NCBI RefSeq assembly: GCF_001724815.1
Contig: NZ_MEDO01000005.1
Location: 1-64,000 of the forward strand
Direction: 5' to 3'
DNA: 64,000 bases
Source of the DNA: Arenimonas sp. SCN 70-307
GTDB taxonomy: Bacteria; Pseudomonadota; Gammaproteobacteria; Xanthomonadales; Xanthomonadaceae
Both the position numbers and the translations under genes were made by a program. The notes below the pieces were generated by a model, which was not told where the DNA came from, ran no database searches, and saw only the letters and a program-made list of their open reading frames with translations. Positions 8,287 through 18,765 of this stretch are shown one piece after another; within the stretch, counting starts at the first letter, position 1, and every line of letters begins with the position of its first letter.

Positions 8287-9054
8287 CTAGCTGCGCAGGC
8301 CGGTGCCCTTTTTCAGCAGCCACAGGCCGAGCAGGCCCAGGCCCAGGGCGAAGCCCAGCATCAGCGCATAGGCCGTGGCCATGGACACGTCGCTCTGGCC
8401 CAGCAGGCCGTAGCGGAAGGCGTTGACCATGTAGAAGATCGGGTTGAGGTGGGTGGCCGCCTCGGCCCAGGCCGGCAGCAGCTTCACCGAATAGAACACG
8501 CCGCCCAGGTAGGTGAGCGGGGTGAGGATGAAGGTGGGCACGATGGCGATGTCGTCGAACTTCTTGGCGTACACCGCGTTCACGAAGCCCGCCAGCGAGA
8601 AGATGATGGCGCCCAGCAGCACCGTGCTCAGCGTCACCAGCGGGTGCGGGATGCGCACCTTGGTGAACAGCATGGCGATGGCCAGCACGATCGCGCCCAC
8701 CATCAGCCCGCGCAGCACGCCGCCGGCGACGTAGCCGCCCAGGATCACCCAGTTGGGCATCGGGCTGACCAGCATCTCCTCGATGTGGCGGCCGAACTTG
8801 GCGCCGAAGAAGCTCGAGCTGATGTTGCCGTAGGCGTTCTGGATGATCGACATCATCACCAGGCCCGGCACGATGAAGTCCATGTAGGTGATGCCGTCCA
8901 TGGTGCCGATGCGCGAGCCGATGAGGTTTCCGAAGATCAGGAAGTACAGCGTCATCGTGATCGCCGGCGGCACCAGGGTCTGGCCCCAGATGCGCAGGAT
9001 GCGCGCGACTTCGCGGCGGGCGATGGTGTAGAGCGCGACGAGGTTCGGGCTCAT
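8287..9054 (-). CDS. yadH: ABC-2 type exporter permease, YadH-like
   Basis: The 255-residue membrane protein has about six hydrophobic segments and the ABC-2 permease pattern, including the loop GRHIEEMLVSPMPNWVILGGY. Its length and sequence (MSPNLVALYTIARREVARILRIWGQTLVPPAIT) match the YadH group of single-domain permeases. The start codon overlaps the stop of the ATPase gene upstream (ATGA), so the two are translated together as one exporter. The substrate of YadGH-type transporters is not established. Confidence 0.9.
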   Translation of the reverse strand: MSPNLVALYTIARREVARILRIWGQTLVPPAITMTLYFLIFGNLIGSRIGTMDGITYMDFIVPGLVMMSIIQNAYGNISSSFFGAKFGRHIEEMLVSPMPNWVILGGYVAGGVLRGLMVGAIVLAIAMLFTKVRIPHPLVTLSTVLLGAIIFSLAGFVNAVYAKKFDDIAIVPTFILTPLTYLGGVFYSVKLLPAWAEAATHLNPIFYMVNAFRYGLLGQSDVSMATAYALMLGFALGLGLLGLWLLKKGTGLRS

Positions 9055-9986
9055 GCCTGGCCCTCCGGCTTGGCGGTCATGCGCATGAAGAGTTCCTCGA
9101 GGCGGTTGGACTTGGTGCGCATCGAGCGCACCTTGATGCCGGCGGCGTCGAGCGCGGCGAACACGCGGTTGAGCTCCATCTCGCGCGGCATCTCCAGGTC
9201 GATGGTGTGCTCGTCCCCGGCCACCAGCGTGGCGCCTTCGATGGCAGGCAGCGCGGCCGGCAGGCGGCCTTCGACGTCGAGCAGGAAGCCCTCGACGTCG
9301 AGCTTGGCCAGCAGCGACTTCATCGGGCCCTGCTCGATGATGCGGCCGTGGTCGATGATGGCCAGGTTGCGGCACAGGCTCTCGGCTTCCTCCAGGTAAT
9401 GCGTGGTGAGGATGACCGTGGTGCCGGCGGCGTTGACCTCCTTGAGCGTCTTCCACATGCCGCGGCGGATCTCGATGTCCACGCCCGCGGTGGGCTCGTC
9501 GAGGATCAGCAGGCGCGGCCGGGTCATCATGGCGCGGGCGATCATCAGCCGGCGCTTCATGCCGCCCGAGAGCGTGCGCGACATCTTGCGCGCCTTGTCC
9601 CACAGCTGCGCCCGCTTGAGCTCCTCCTCGGCGCGCGCCAGCGCCTCGGCGCGCGGCACGCCGTAGAAGCCGGCGTAGTTGACCAGGATGTCGAGCGGCT
9701 GCTCGAACATGTTGAAGTTGATCTCCTGCGGCACCAGGCCGATCTGGCGCATGGCCTCGGAGCGATTGGCGTGCAGGTCGATGCCGAACACCTTCACCTC
9801 GCCCGCGGTCTTGTTCACCAGCGAGCTGACGATGCCGATGAGGGTGGACTTGCCGGCGCCGTTGGGGCCGAGCAGGGCGTAGAAATCGCCGGGCGCGACG
9901 TCGAGCGAAACGCCCTTGAGGGCTTCGACGCCATTGTCGTAGGTCTTGCGGAGATCGCGGATCTCCAGCGCGGGTTGGCTTTGCAT
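9051..9986 (-). CDS. yadG: ABC exporter ATP-binding protein, YadG-like
   Basis: This 311-residue ATPase has Walker A (GPNGAGKST), the signature LSGGMKRRLMIARAMMTRP, Walker B LLILDEPTAGVD and the switch TTHYLEEAE. A roughly 80-residue C-terminal extension follows, as in YadG/NatA-type subunits. An AGGAG ribosome binding site lies just before the ATG at 9986. It pairs with the overlapping permease gene downstream. The gene reads away from the divergent ferredoxin reductase gene. Confidence 0.93.
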   Translation of the reverse strand: MQSQPALEIRDLRKTYDNGVEALKGVSLDVAPGDFYALLGPNGAGKSTLIGIVSSLVNKTAGEVKVFGIDLHANRSEAMRQIGLVPQEINFNMFEQPLDILVNYAGFYGVPRAEALARAEEELKRAQLWDKARKMSRTLSGGMKRRLMIARAMMTRPRLLILDEPTAGVDIEIRRGMWKTLKEVNAAGTTVILTTHYLEEAESLCRNLAIIDHGRIIEQGPMKSLLAKLDVEGFLLDVEGRLPAALPAIEGATLVAGDEHTIDLEMPREMELNRVFAALDAAGIKVRSMRTKSNRLEELFMRMTAKPEGQA

Positions 9987-10034
9987 GGGACTCCTGGGGC
10001 CGCCTCGACGCTGCGCCGACGCGGCAGGGTGCTT

Positions 10035-10040
10035 ATTATA
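10035..10040 (-). promoter_or_regulatory. -10 element for the yadGH operon
   Basis: A perfect TATAAT on the minus strand lies 48 bases before the yadG start. No good -35 is visible in the very GC-rich sequence upstream. Confidence 0.45.
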
Positions 10041-10106
10041 GGCGCCTCGCCGCCCCCGGCCCCGGGACCGCGGCCGGTACACTGCATCCCGCTCCCGGAG
10101 CCCGCT

Positions 10107-10859
10107 TTGGCCATCGTGCACTTCCCCCTCCGCCTCGTCGGCAGCCACATGCTGGCGCCGTCCGTGCGCCACCTCGCCTTCGCCCGCGACGACGGCCAGC
10201 CGCTGGACTTCATCCCGGGCCAGTTCATCCAGGTCCATTTCAAGTACCCCGACGGCACGCCCACCAAGCGCAGCTACTCGCTGGCCACCATGCACGACCA
10301 CGCGCTGGCCCCGGGCGAGGCGGTGGAAATCGCCGTCAGCTACGTGCCCGGCGGCGCCGCCACGGCCCTGTTCGAGGCCCTCGACGAGGGCCAGCAGATC
10401 GAGGCCTCCGGCCCCTACGGCCGCTTCTGCCTGATGCCGGCCGACGCCAACCGCCGCTACCTGCTGGTGGCCACCGGCACCGGCGTCACGCCCTACCGCG
10501 CCATGCTGCCCAGCCTGGCGCGGCTGATCCGCGACCGCGGCGTCGAGGTGGCCCTGGTGTTCGGCTGCCGCGCGCCGGCCGAGCAGCTCTACCGCGACGA
10601 CTTCCTGGCCTTCGCGGCCGAACACCCGGGCTTCCGCTACATCACCTGCTTCAGCCGCGAGCTGCCCGGGGTCCCGCGCGACGACGACCGCCGCGGCTAC
10701 GTGCAGGATGCGCTGGCCGGCCTCGCCCCGTCGGCCGAAGGCGACATCGCCTACCTGTGCGGCAATCCCAACATGGTCGACGCCTGTTTCGAGGCGCTCA
10801 AGGCCGCCGGGCTGCCGGTGCCGCACATCCGCCGCGAGAAGTACGTCTCGAGCAAGTAG
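10107..10859 (+). CDS. fpr: ferredoxin-NADP(+) reductase
   Basis: The 250-residue product is the right size for the bacterial Fpr group. It shows the FAD-binding RSYS motif (55-58), the phosphate-binding YGRF segment and the NADP-binding GTGVTPYRAML (about 122-132), and it ends VSSK. It moves electrons between NADPH and ferredoxin or flavodoxin, often under oxidative stress. The TTG start at 10107 was chosen because GGAG sits six bases upstream and a TACACT -10-like box lies at 10078-10083. A GTG three codons later is less well placed. Confidence 0.9.
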   Translation: MAIVHFPLRLVGSHMLAPSVRHLAFARDDGQPLDFIPGQFIQVHFKYPDGTPTKRSYSLATMHDHALAPGEAVEIAVSYVPGGAATALFEALDEGQQIEASGPYGRFCLMPADANRRYLLVATGTGVTPYRAMLPSLARLIRDRGVEVALVFGCRAPAEQLYRDDFLAFAAEHPGFRYITCFSRELPGVPRDDDRRGYVQDALAGLAPSAEGDIAYLCGNPNMVDACFEALKAAGLPVPHIRREKYVSSK

Positions 10860-10933
10860 GCCGGCTGTCACGTTCCGGCCACCCGGACCGTCTGTCATCC
10901 TGAGGCCTGCTTCGGGCTTTGGATGGAGACGCC

Positions 10934-12384
10934 ATGAAACCCCTGCTGCTACCCCTGGCACTGGCGACGCTGCTGGCCGCACCCGCGGCCGAGGCGCGCC
11001 GCATCGGCCAGCTTGAATTCACCGACTGCGAGCTGGCCCAGCCCGGCACCGCCGTCACCACCCTGGCCGAGTGCGCCACGCTCGAGGTGCCGGAAGACCC
11101 GACCCAGCCCGAAGGCCGCAAGCTGCGCCTGAAGGTGGGCCTGGCGCCCGCCCGCGCGGCCGAACCCGCGGCCGACCCGGTGATCTTCTTCGCCGGCGGA
11201 CCCGGCCAGTCGGCCACGGAGGCCTGGGCCGGCATCGCCGGCGGCTTCGCCCGCCTGCGCGAGAAGCGCCACGTCGTCTTCGTCGACCAGCGCGGCACCG
11301 GCGACGGCCACCGCCTGGCCTGCCCCTTCCCCGATGCCCAGCTCGACGCCACGCCCGGCGAAGAGGAGCTGGTGCAGATGGCGCGCGATTGCCTGGCCGC
11401 CCTCGACGCCGACGTCGCGCAGTACACCACCTCGGTGGCGGTGACCGACATCGAGGCCCTGCGCCAGGCCCTGGGCGCACCGAAGCTCAACCTCTACGGC
11501 GGCTCCTACGGCACCCGCGTGGCGCAGGAATACGCGCGCCAGTACCCCGATGCGGTGCGCAGCATCATTCTCGACGGCGTGGTGCCGCCGGAGCTGGCCC
11601 TGGGCAGCGAGCACAGCCTCAACCTCGAGGCGGCGCTGGAGGCCATCCTCGGCCGCTGCAGCGCCGATGCCGAATGCCGCGCCGCCTTCGGCGACCCCTT
11701 CCGCACGCTCTACAGCCTGCGCGACCGCGTGCGCGCCGCTCCGCAGGCCGTGGCCACGCGCGACCCGCGCACCTTCGCACCGCGCGAGCTGCGGCTCGAC
11801 GAGGCCTCGGTGGTCGTCATCGCCCGCCTGTTCGCCTACGCGCCGGAGACCGCCGCGCTGATGCCGCTGCTGCTGCACGAAGCCGCCTCGGGCCGGCCGG
11901 AGGCGCTGGTGGCGCAGGCGGCGCTGGTGTACGACTCGCTCACCGCGCAGATCAACCACGGCATGCAGCTGTCGGTGGCCTGCGCCGAAGACGCGCCGCG
12001 CATGCAGCGCCGCGCGGAGGACGCCGCGCTGGTGCTGGGCGACTCGATCACCGGCGTGCTGCTCGGACAGTGCAGCGCCTGGCCGCGTGGCCCGGTGTCG
12101 GAAGGTTTCTTCGAGCCGCTGCGCACCGACACGCCGGTGCTGCTGCTCTCGGGCGAGCTCGACCCGGTCACGCCGCCGCGCTACGGCGAGCAGGTGCTCG
12201 CCTCGCTCGGCAAGGCCCGCCACCTGGTCGGCAAGGGCCAGGGCCACATCCTGCTCAGCCGCGGCTGCACGCCGCGCCTGGCGGCGCAGTTCGTCGAGAC
12301 GCTCGACCCGGCCGGCCTCGACGCCAGCTGCCTGGACGTGCTCGATGCCGCGCCCTTCTTCCTCGACTACAACGGAGCCACGCC

Positions 12385-12388
<4 letters not shown>
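10934..12388 (+). CDS. secreted alpha/beta hydrolase, S33 peptidase family
   Basis: The 484-residue protein begins with a signal peptide (MKPLLLPLALATLLAAPAAEA). It has the oxyanion segment FFAGGPGQSA, VDQRGTG, the nucleophile elbow GGSYGT (Ser at about 191), the acid in SGELDPVTPP and the catalytic His in GKGQGHI. This matches the tripeptidyl/prolyl aminopeptidase family (TAP-like C-terminal domain), which trims peptides in the periplasm or outside the cell. Its stop overlaps the start of an ABC exporter ATPase (ATGA), so the peptidase and exporter are probably one operon, perhaps handling a peptide. Confidence 0.88.
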
Positions 12389-13115
<727 letters not shown>

Positions 13116-13119
<4 letters not shown>

Positions 13120-14291
13120 AGGCCGCGACCGTCGTTTTCCTGAAGGAAGTGCGCGAGAACCTGCGCGACCGCAAGACCGTCATCAACGCGCTGGTGATGG
13201 GCCCGCTGCTGGGCCCGCTGTTCTTCGCGCTGATGATGAGCTTCATGATCACCAAGCAGCTCGACCTGGCCGAGAAGCCGGTGAAGCTGCCGGTGGTCGG
13301 CGCCGAGCACGCGCCGGGCCTGGTGGCCTGGCTGGTGCGGCAGGGCGTGGAGGTGCTGCCGGCGCCGGAGGATCCGGAGCAGGTGCTGCGCAAGCGCGAG
13401 AACCCCGCGGTGCTGGTGATCCCGGCCGATTTCCCGCAGCGCTGGCGCGCCGGCGAGACGGCGCAGGTGAAGCTGCTGCACGACAGCTCGCACCAGGACA
13501 GCCGCGCGCCGGTGGGCCGCGTCAACGGCCTGCTCGATGCCTATGCCCGCCAACAGTCGGCGATGCGCATCAGTGCCCGCGGCATGCACCCCTCGGTGCT
13601 GCAGCCGGTGGCGGTGGCGCAGCGCGACATCGCCAGCACGCAGCAGCGCGCCGGCCAGCTGCTGGGCTTCCTGCCCTACCTGCTCATCCTCGGCGCCTTC
13701 CTCGGCGGCATGTACCTGGCCATCGACACCACCGCCGGCGAGCGCGAGCGGCAGTCGCTCGAACCGCTGCTGGCCAACCCGGCCTCGCGCGCGCAGATCG
13801 TGCTGGGCAAGCTCGGCGCCACCTTCGGCTTCGCGATGGTGAGCATGATGCTGAGCCTGGTGATGTTCGCCGTCGCCTTCCAGTACATGCCGCTCGACCG
13901 CCTGGGCATGAAGGTGGATTTCGGCGCCTCGCTCATCCTGCGCTCGGGCCTGCTGATGGTGCCGCTGGCCCTGGCTTTCGCCGCGCTGCAGACCGTGGTG
14001 GCGGCCTACGCCAAGAGCTATCGCGAGGCCCAGACCTACCTTTCGCTGCTGATGCTGCTGCCGATGATCCCCTCGGTGCTGCTGATGGTGTCGCCGATGC
14101 AGGGCGAGCTGTGGATGTCGGCCACGCCGCTGCTGAGCCAGAACGTGCTGATCATGGCGCTGGCGCGCGGCGAGGCGGTGGCGCTGCTGGACTTCGCGCT
14201 CAGCTTCGGCTGCACGCTGGCGCTGGCGGTGGGGCTGGTGTGGGTGGCGGTCCGCATCTACCACCGCGAGCAGCTGGCCGTGTCGGCCTGA
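13116..14291 (+). CDS. ABC exporter permease, NatB-like
   Basis: The 391-residue membrane protein has one N-terminal helix, a large extracytoplasmic domain (about 45-175) and then five or so hydrophobic segments. This is the ABC-2 layout of NatB and related long permeases. The motif TAGERERQSLEPLLANPASRAQ precedes the second helix, as in NatB. It overlaps the ATPase gene by ATGA and is followed by a strong hairpin terminator, so it is the last gene of the operon. Confidence 0.9.
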
Positions 14292-14313
14292 TCACCGCGC
14301 CACGCGCGCAACG

Positions 14314-14345
14314 AAAAAGGCCCGGCGTTTGCCGGGCCTTTTCTT
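14314..14345. terminator. Rho-independent terminator of the peptidase-exporter operon
   Basis: AAAAAGGCCCGGC, a GTTT loop and GCCGGGCCTTTT form a strong stem with A- and T-runs on both sides. It lies between convergent genes and can work in both directions. Confidence 0.9.
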
Positions 14346-14363
14346 TCCGCGCTTCGGCGCCGC

Positions 14364-15374
14364 TTACGGGCGGAAGCTGAAGGTGCGGGTCAGGGTGGCC
14401 GGGCCGTCCATCGGCTCGAACTGCCACTCGCGCACGGTGTTGATGACTTCGCGGTCGAAGGTGCCGCGCGGCTGCGAGCGGATGACGCGCACGTCGGACA
14501 CGCTGCCGTTGGCGGCGATGGAAATCTCCACCGTCACTTCGCCGGCCACGCCGCTGCGGTAGGCCGAACGCGGGTAGGACGGCTGCGGCGCGCGCACGGC
14601 GACCGGGTTGCTGGCGCGGGCCACGGTGGGCTCCGCGGCCGGCGGCGGCGTGACCTGGGCCGGGGCCGGCGCCGGGGTGGCGGGCTGCGCCGGGGCCGGC
14701 TGGGCCACGGTCGGCTCGGGCTGCGCGGGCGCGGGAGCCGGGGTGGCCGCGGCCGCGGCGGCCGCGGCGGCGGCTTCCTGGGCGGCGCGCTGGGCGGCGG
14801 CCTCGGCATCACGCTCGCGCTGGGCCAGACGCTCGGCCTCGAGCTGGGTGCGCTCGGCGACGCCGGCGCGGCCCTTGGCGATGGAATCCTTGATGCGCGG
14901 CAGGGCCGGGGTCTGGGCGTCGGAGCGCTCGATCAGGGCGCGCAGGCGGTCGGCTTCGACGAAGTCCTCGCGGCCGATGGCCTGCTCGGCGGCGATGATC
15001 GCGTAGGGCATCAGGTCGATCAGCGCCATCTCGGCCGAGGCGTCCGGCTTGTCGCTCTTCTCGCGCAGGGCCAGGTAGTACTCCATGGCGTTGTCGCCGG
15101 CCGGGGCGTACAGGCGCTGCTCGCGCAGGGCGTCGGAACCGCGGCTGCGCAGCTCGTCCACGCTCAGGTTGCGCAGCGCGGCCTCGGCGGCCTGCGCGGC
15201 TTCCTGCGCGGCCAGCTCCTCGGCGCTGGGGCCCGCCGGCTGGGCGGCCGGGGCCTTGGCGCCGGACGCCTCCGGTGCAGCCTCTTCCTTGGAGCAGGCG
15301 GCAAGGCCCAGGCCCAGGGCCAGGACGATGCCCCAGCGCAGGGCGCGGGCGGACGAGGTGGGCATGGCGGTCAT
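14364..15374 (-). CDS. lipoprotein with C-terminal TonB domain
   Basis: The 336-residue protein has a lipoprotein signal with lipobox LAAC (Cys27), an Ala-rich, charged helical region (about 55-215), an Ala/Pro-rich linker (about 215-260) and a C-terminal TonB-type domain (YPRSAYRSGVAGEVTVEISI to FEPMDGPATLTRTFSF). A lipid-anchored TonB-like protein is different from the classic inner-membrane TonB encoded at 31151, so it probably uses the fold for another envelope role. The start at 15374 has AGGGGA seven bases upstream; an ATG three codons later would still retain the lipobox. It stands alone. Confidence 0.8.
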   Translation of the reverse strand: MTAMPTSSARALRWGIVLALGLGLAACSKEEAAPEASGAKAPAAQPAGPSAEELAAQEAAQAAEAALRNLSVDELRSRGSDALREQRLYAPAGDNAMEYYLALREKSDKPDASAEMALIDLMPYAIIAAEQAIGREDFVEADRLRALIERSDAQTPALPRIKDSIAKGRAGVAERTQLEAERLAQRERDAEAAAQRAAQEAAAAAAAAAATPAPAPAQPEPTVAQPAPAQPATPAPAPAQVTPPPAAEPTVARASNPVAVRAPQPSYPRSAYRSGVAGEVTVEISIAANGSVSDVRVIRSQPRGTFDREVINTVREWQFEPMDGPATLTRTFSFRP

Positions 15375-15495
15375 CGGGTTCCCCTGAAACGTTAAAGAAG
15401 CATGACGTTCAGCACATAAGACTTTGGCCGCTTTGTCAAGGCGAAATCGTTTCGGGGTGCGAACTGGCGCACGGTTTCACGCCGGCCCCGCCGGC

Positions 15496-16827
15496 TCACT
15501 TGCCGATGCAGAAGTCGGCAAAGATGCGGCCCAGCAGGGCTTCGGCGTCCACCCGGCCGGTGATTTCGCCCAGGGCGTCCTGGGCCTGGCGCAGCTCCTC
15601 GGCCGCCAGTTCGCCGGCCCCCTGGTGCAGCTGGGCCGCGGCGGCCTCCAGGTGCCGGGCGCCCCGGGCCAGGGCCTCGAGGTGCCGGGACCGGGCGCTG
15701 AAGGCGCCTTCGCTGCCCTCGCCCAGCCCCGCCGCCTCGCGCAGCCGGGCCCGCAGCACCTCCAGGCCCGCCCCGGTGCGGGCCGACAACCACAGGTGTT
15801 CGCCGTCAGGCCGGGTTTCGGCGTGCACGGGGGCACCGCTGAGGTCGGCCTTGTTGTGCAGCCAGAGCACGGGCACGCCGGCCGGCAGGGGCAGGTCGGG
15901 CGGCGGCGCCTGGTCGTCGAGCACCGCCAACACGAGGTCGGCGCGGCCAAGCTCGGCGCGGGCCCGGCGGATGCCTTCCTGTTCCACGCGGTCGGGCGCG
16001 TCGCGCAGGCCGGCGGTGTCCACCAGGGTCAGTTCGATGCCGTCGATGCGCACCTGCTCGCGCAGCAGGTCGCGGGTGGTGCCGGCGATCTCGGTGACGA
16101 TGGCGCGCTCCTCGCCGGCCAGAGCATTGAGCAGCGAGGACTTGCCGGCATTAGGCGCGCCGGCGATCACCACGTGCAGGCCGTCGACCAGGCGCTTGCC
16201 GCGTCCGGCGTCGGCGCGCAGGCGATCGAGCGCGGTGGAGACTTCATGCAGGCGGCGGCGCAGCTCGGGAGCGGCGAGGAAGTCGACTTCTTCCTCCGGG
16301 AAATCCAGCGCCGCTTCTATCCACACGCGCAGCGCGGTCAGGCCTTCGACCACGGCATCGACGCGGCGCGAGAATTCGCCCTCGAGCGAGCGGCGGGCGG
16401 CGCGCAGCGCGGCTTCGCTGCCGGCGGCGATCAGGTCGGCGACGGCCTCGGCCTGGGCCAGGTCGAGCCGGCCTTCGAGGAAGGCGCGCTCGGTGAACTC
16501 GCCCGGCCGCGCCGGGCGCGCACCCAAGGCCAGGCAGCGCGCGAGCAGGCGCTGGAGCAGCAGCGGGCTGCCGTGGCCCTGCAGCTCGAGCACGTCTTCG
16601 CCGGTGTAGGAACGCGGCCCCGGGAAATACAGCAGCAGCCCGTCGTCGATCAGCTCGCCGTCGCCGTCGCGGAATCGCAGGTAGTGCGCATGACGCGGCT
16701 CGGGCGGCCTGCCCAGCAACGTGGCGGCGATCGCCCGGCACCCGGGCCCGCTCAGCCGCACGATGCCGACGCCGGCGGCCCCGGCCGCCGTCGCAATAGC
16801 CGCAATCGTGTCGCGCTGCTCGGTCAT
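15496..16827 (-). CDS. mnmE: tRNA uridine-5-carboxymethylaminomethyl(34) synthesis GTPase MnmE
   Basis: The 443-residue protein has the N-terminal tetrahydrofolate-binding domain, a G domain with GAPNAGKSS, the GTT switch and DTAGLRD, and the conserved C-terminal CIGK. With MnmG it modifies the wobble uridine of several tRNAs. MnmG is not in this window. It is the last gene of the rpmH-rnpA-yidC-mnmE series running away from dnaA. A complex inverted repeat separates it from yidC and may uncouple their expression. Confidence 0.96.
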   Translation of the reverse strand: MTEQRDTIAAIATAAGAAGVGIVRLSGPGCRAIAATLLGRPPEPRHAHYLRFRDGDGELIDDGLLLYFPGPRSYTGEDVLELQGHGSPLLLQRLLARCLALGARPARPGEFTERAFLEGRLDLAQAEAVADLIAAGSEAALRAARRSLEGEFSRRVDAVVEGLTALRVWIEAALDFPEEEVDFLAAPELRRRLHEVSTALDRLRADAGRGKRLVDGLHVVIAGAPNAGKSSLLNALAGEERAIVTEIAGTTRDLLREQVRIDGIELTLVDTAGLRDAPDRVEQEGIRRARAELGRADLVLAVLDDQAPPPDLPLPAGVPVLWLHNKADLSGAPVHAETRPDGEHLWLSARTGAGLEVLRARLREAAGLGEGSEGAFSARSRHLEALARGARHLEAAAAQLHQGAGELAAEELRQAQDALGEITGRVDAEALLGRIFADFCIGK

Positions 16828-16842
16828 GGGTTGGAGGGATTG

Positions 16843-16973
16843 AACGCGGATCAGAGCGGATTAGGGCGGATATAGCAGAAATAGAGAAGGGGAGGCTGGT
16901 GGGCCTCCCCTTCTTTTTACCGCTGAATGCCCTATCGGATTTTATCCGCTGTGCATCCGCTCTGATCCGCGTT
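16843..16973. repeat. 131-bp compound inverted repeat between yidC and mnmE
   Basis: Outer arms AACGCGGATCAGAGCGGAT (16843-16861) and its perfect complement (16955-16973) enclose a second pair (TAGGGC and GCCCTA). An inner GC-rich hairpin follows, with arms AGAAGGGGAGGC (16885-16896) and GCCTCCCCTTCT (16903-16914), then TTTTTA on the plus side. The outer unit looks like a dispersed repeat; the inner hairpin could attenuate or terminate transcription. Confidence 0.85.
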
Positions 16974-16984
16974 GAGAACGCTGG

Positions 16985-18715
16985 TTACTTGGTGGCCACC
17001 GGCGCATGGGTGCCGTAGCGCTTGGTGATGAACCACTGCTGGGCGAGGCCGAGGATGCCGTTGGTGCACCAGTAGAGCACCAGGCCCGAGGGGAAGAAGG
17101 CCATCATCACGCCGAAGACCAGCGGCATGGCCGTCATCATCTTCTTCTGCAGCGGGTCCATGCCCGGCGTCGGGGTCATCTTCTGGGTGAGGTACATCAC
17201 CACCAGGTTGATCACCGGCAGGATGAAGTACGGATCCGGCGCGGTCAGGTTGTCGATCCAGCCGATCCACGGCGCCTGGCGCATCTCCACCGACTCGAGC
17301 AGCATCCAGTAGAGCGCGATGAAGACGGGGATGGTCACCAGGATCGGCAGGCAGCCGCCGATCGGGTTGATCTTCTCCTTCTTGTACAGCTCCATCATCG
17401 CCATCTGGAACTTCTGCTTGTCGTCGCCGTAGCGCTCCTTGAGCGCCTCGATGCGCGGCTGGATGGCGCGCATCTTCGCGAAGCTCTGGTACTGCTTGGC
17501 CGACAGCGGGTAGAGCAGCAGCTTGATGATCAGCACCGTCAGGATGATCGCCCAGCCCCAGTTGCCGGTGACGTGGTCGTGCAGCGGCTTGAGCACGTAG
17601 TCGAACATCGGCTGGGCGAGGAAGGTGAAGATGCCGTAGTCCAGCGTCAGCTTCAGGCCCGGGGCCACGTCCTGCAGCTGCTCCTGCAGCTTCGGGCCCA
17701 CCCACAGCGTGGCCTCGCGCGTGGCGGTGGTGCCCGGCGCGACCTCGAACGGCGCGCCCACCGAGCGCACCAGGAAGCGCGGCTGGCCGTTGCCCAGCTG
17801 CGCCAGCGAGAAGCGCTGCGGCTCGGCCGTCGCCGGCACCCAGGCCACCAGGAAGTGGTGCTGCAGCAGCGCGATCCAGCCGCCGGTGACGTCCTTGTTG
17901 AGCGGGCCGTCGTCGACGAAATCGGCGTACTTGCGCTTCTCGAACTTGTCGGCCGGGCTGTACCAGGCGCCGCCGGTGAAGCTGTAGGCCTCGGGGTTGG
18001 TGAGCGCGAAACCGGTGGAGCGCGCCACCGGCGGCACGCGCTGCAGCTGCTGGTAGCCGTAGCCGCGCCAGGCGGCGCTGCCCGTGTTGGTGATTTCCTC
18101 GCGCAGGGTCAGCGCATAGCCGCCGCGCGGCAGCACCCAGGTCTTGCGCACCTGCAAGCCGGTGGCCGGGTCGGTCCACAGCAGCGGCACCTCGAGCACG
18201 TCCTGGCCGTCGGCGAGCTGGAAGTCGGTACGGCCGCCCTCGGGCAGGAACACCGCCTCGTGGTTGGGCGCGCTGCCGGCCGTGGCCACCAGGCCTGACT
18301 GCGCCACCGAGAAGCGGGCCGGGTCGGCGTCGAACAGGCGCACCTTGCGGGCCGGCTCGTCCTTGTTCACCGGGTACTGGCTGAGCTCGGCGCCGACGAG
18401 GTTGCCGCCGCGCAGGTCGATGCGCAGGTCGAGCACGTCGGTGCGCACGCGGATCAGGCCCGGGCTGGCGGCGTTGGCGGCCGCGGCGGGCGCGTCGGCG
18501 GTGGCCGGCAGCGCCGGGGCGGCCGGCACGGCCGAAGCATCCGGCACCGCGCCGTCGCCGGGCACGGCGGCGGGCAGGCTGGCGCTGGGCGCGGGCAGCT
18601 CGGCCGGCGGAGCCTCGGCCAGGGTCGCGGGCGCCGGGCCCTTGCTCCACTCCATGAACAGGAGGAAGGCAACGGCGAGCCAGGCGATCAGGAGGAAGGT
18701 GCGGGTCTGGTTCAT
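16985..18715 (-). CDS. yidC: membrane protein insertase YidC
   Basis: The 576-residue protein has an N-terminal helix (about 4-20), a large periplasmic P1 domain (about 60-340) and five C-terminal helices carrying the Oxa1 core (KMRAIQPRIEALKERYGDD, GGCLPILVTIPVFIALYWML). It inserts proteins into the inner membrane with or without Sec. The start begins MNQTRTFLLIAWLAVAFLL, matching the first helix. It follows rnpA by only 50 bases, leaving no room for the yidD gene that often sits between them. Confidence 0.97.
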   Translation of the reverse strand: MNQTRTFLLIAWLAVAFLLFMEWSKGPAPATLAEAPPAELPAPSASLPAAVPGDGAVPDASAVPAAPALPATADAPAAAANAASPGLIRVRTDVLDLRIDLRGGNLVGAELSQYPVNKDEPARKVRLFDADPARFSVAQSGLVATAGSAPNHEAVFLPEGGRTDFQLADGQDVLEVPLLWTDPATGLQVRKTWVLPRGGYALTLREEITNTGSAAWRGYGYQQLQRVPPVARSTGFALTNPEAYSFTGGAWYSPADKFEKRKYADFVDDGPLNKDVTGGWIALLQHHFLVAWVPATAEPQRFSLAQLGNGQPRFLVRSVGAPFEVAPGTTATREATLWVGPKLQEQLQDVAPGLKLTLDYGIFTFLAQPMFDYVLKPLHDHVTGNWGWAIILTVLIIKLLLYPLSAKQYQSFAKMRAIQPRIEALKERYGDDKQKFQMAMMELYKKEKINPIGGCLPILVTIPVFIALYWMLLESVEMRQAPWIGWIDNLTAPDPYFILPVINLVVMYLTQKMTPTPGMDPLQKKMMTAMPLVFGVMMAFFPSGLVLYWCTNGILGLAQQWFITKRYGTHAPVATK

Positions 18716-18765
18716 GGGCAGGCGGCGGGCGCCGGCGTCGTGCCGGGGCCGGCTCAGGGTCTCGG

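Noticed and set aside
15978-15993. parS-like TGTTCCACGCGGTCGG in mnmE
   Set aside because: The palindromic centre is broken and the right half does not match.
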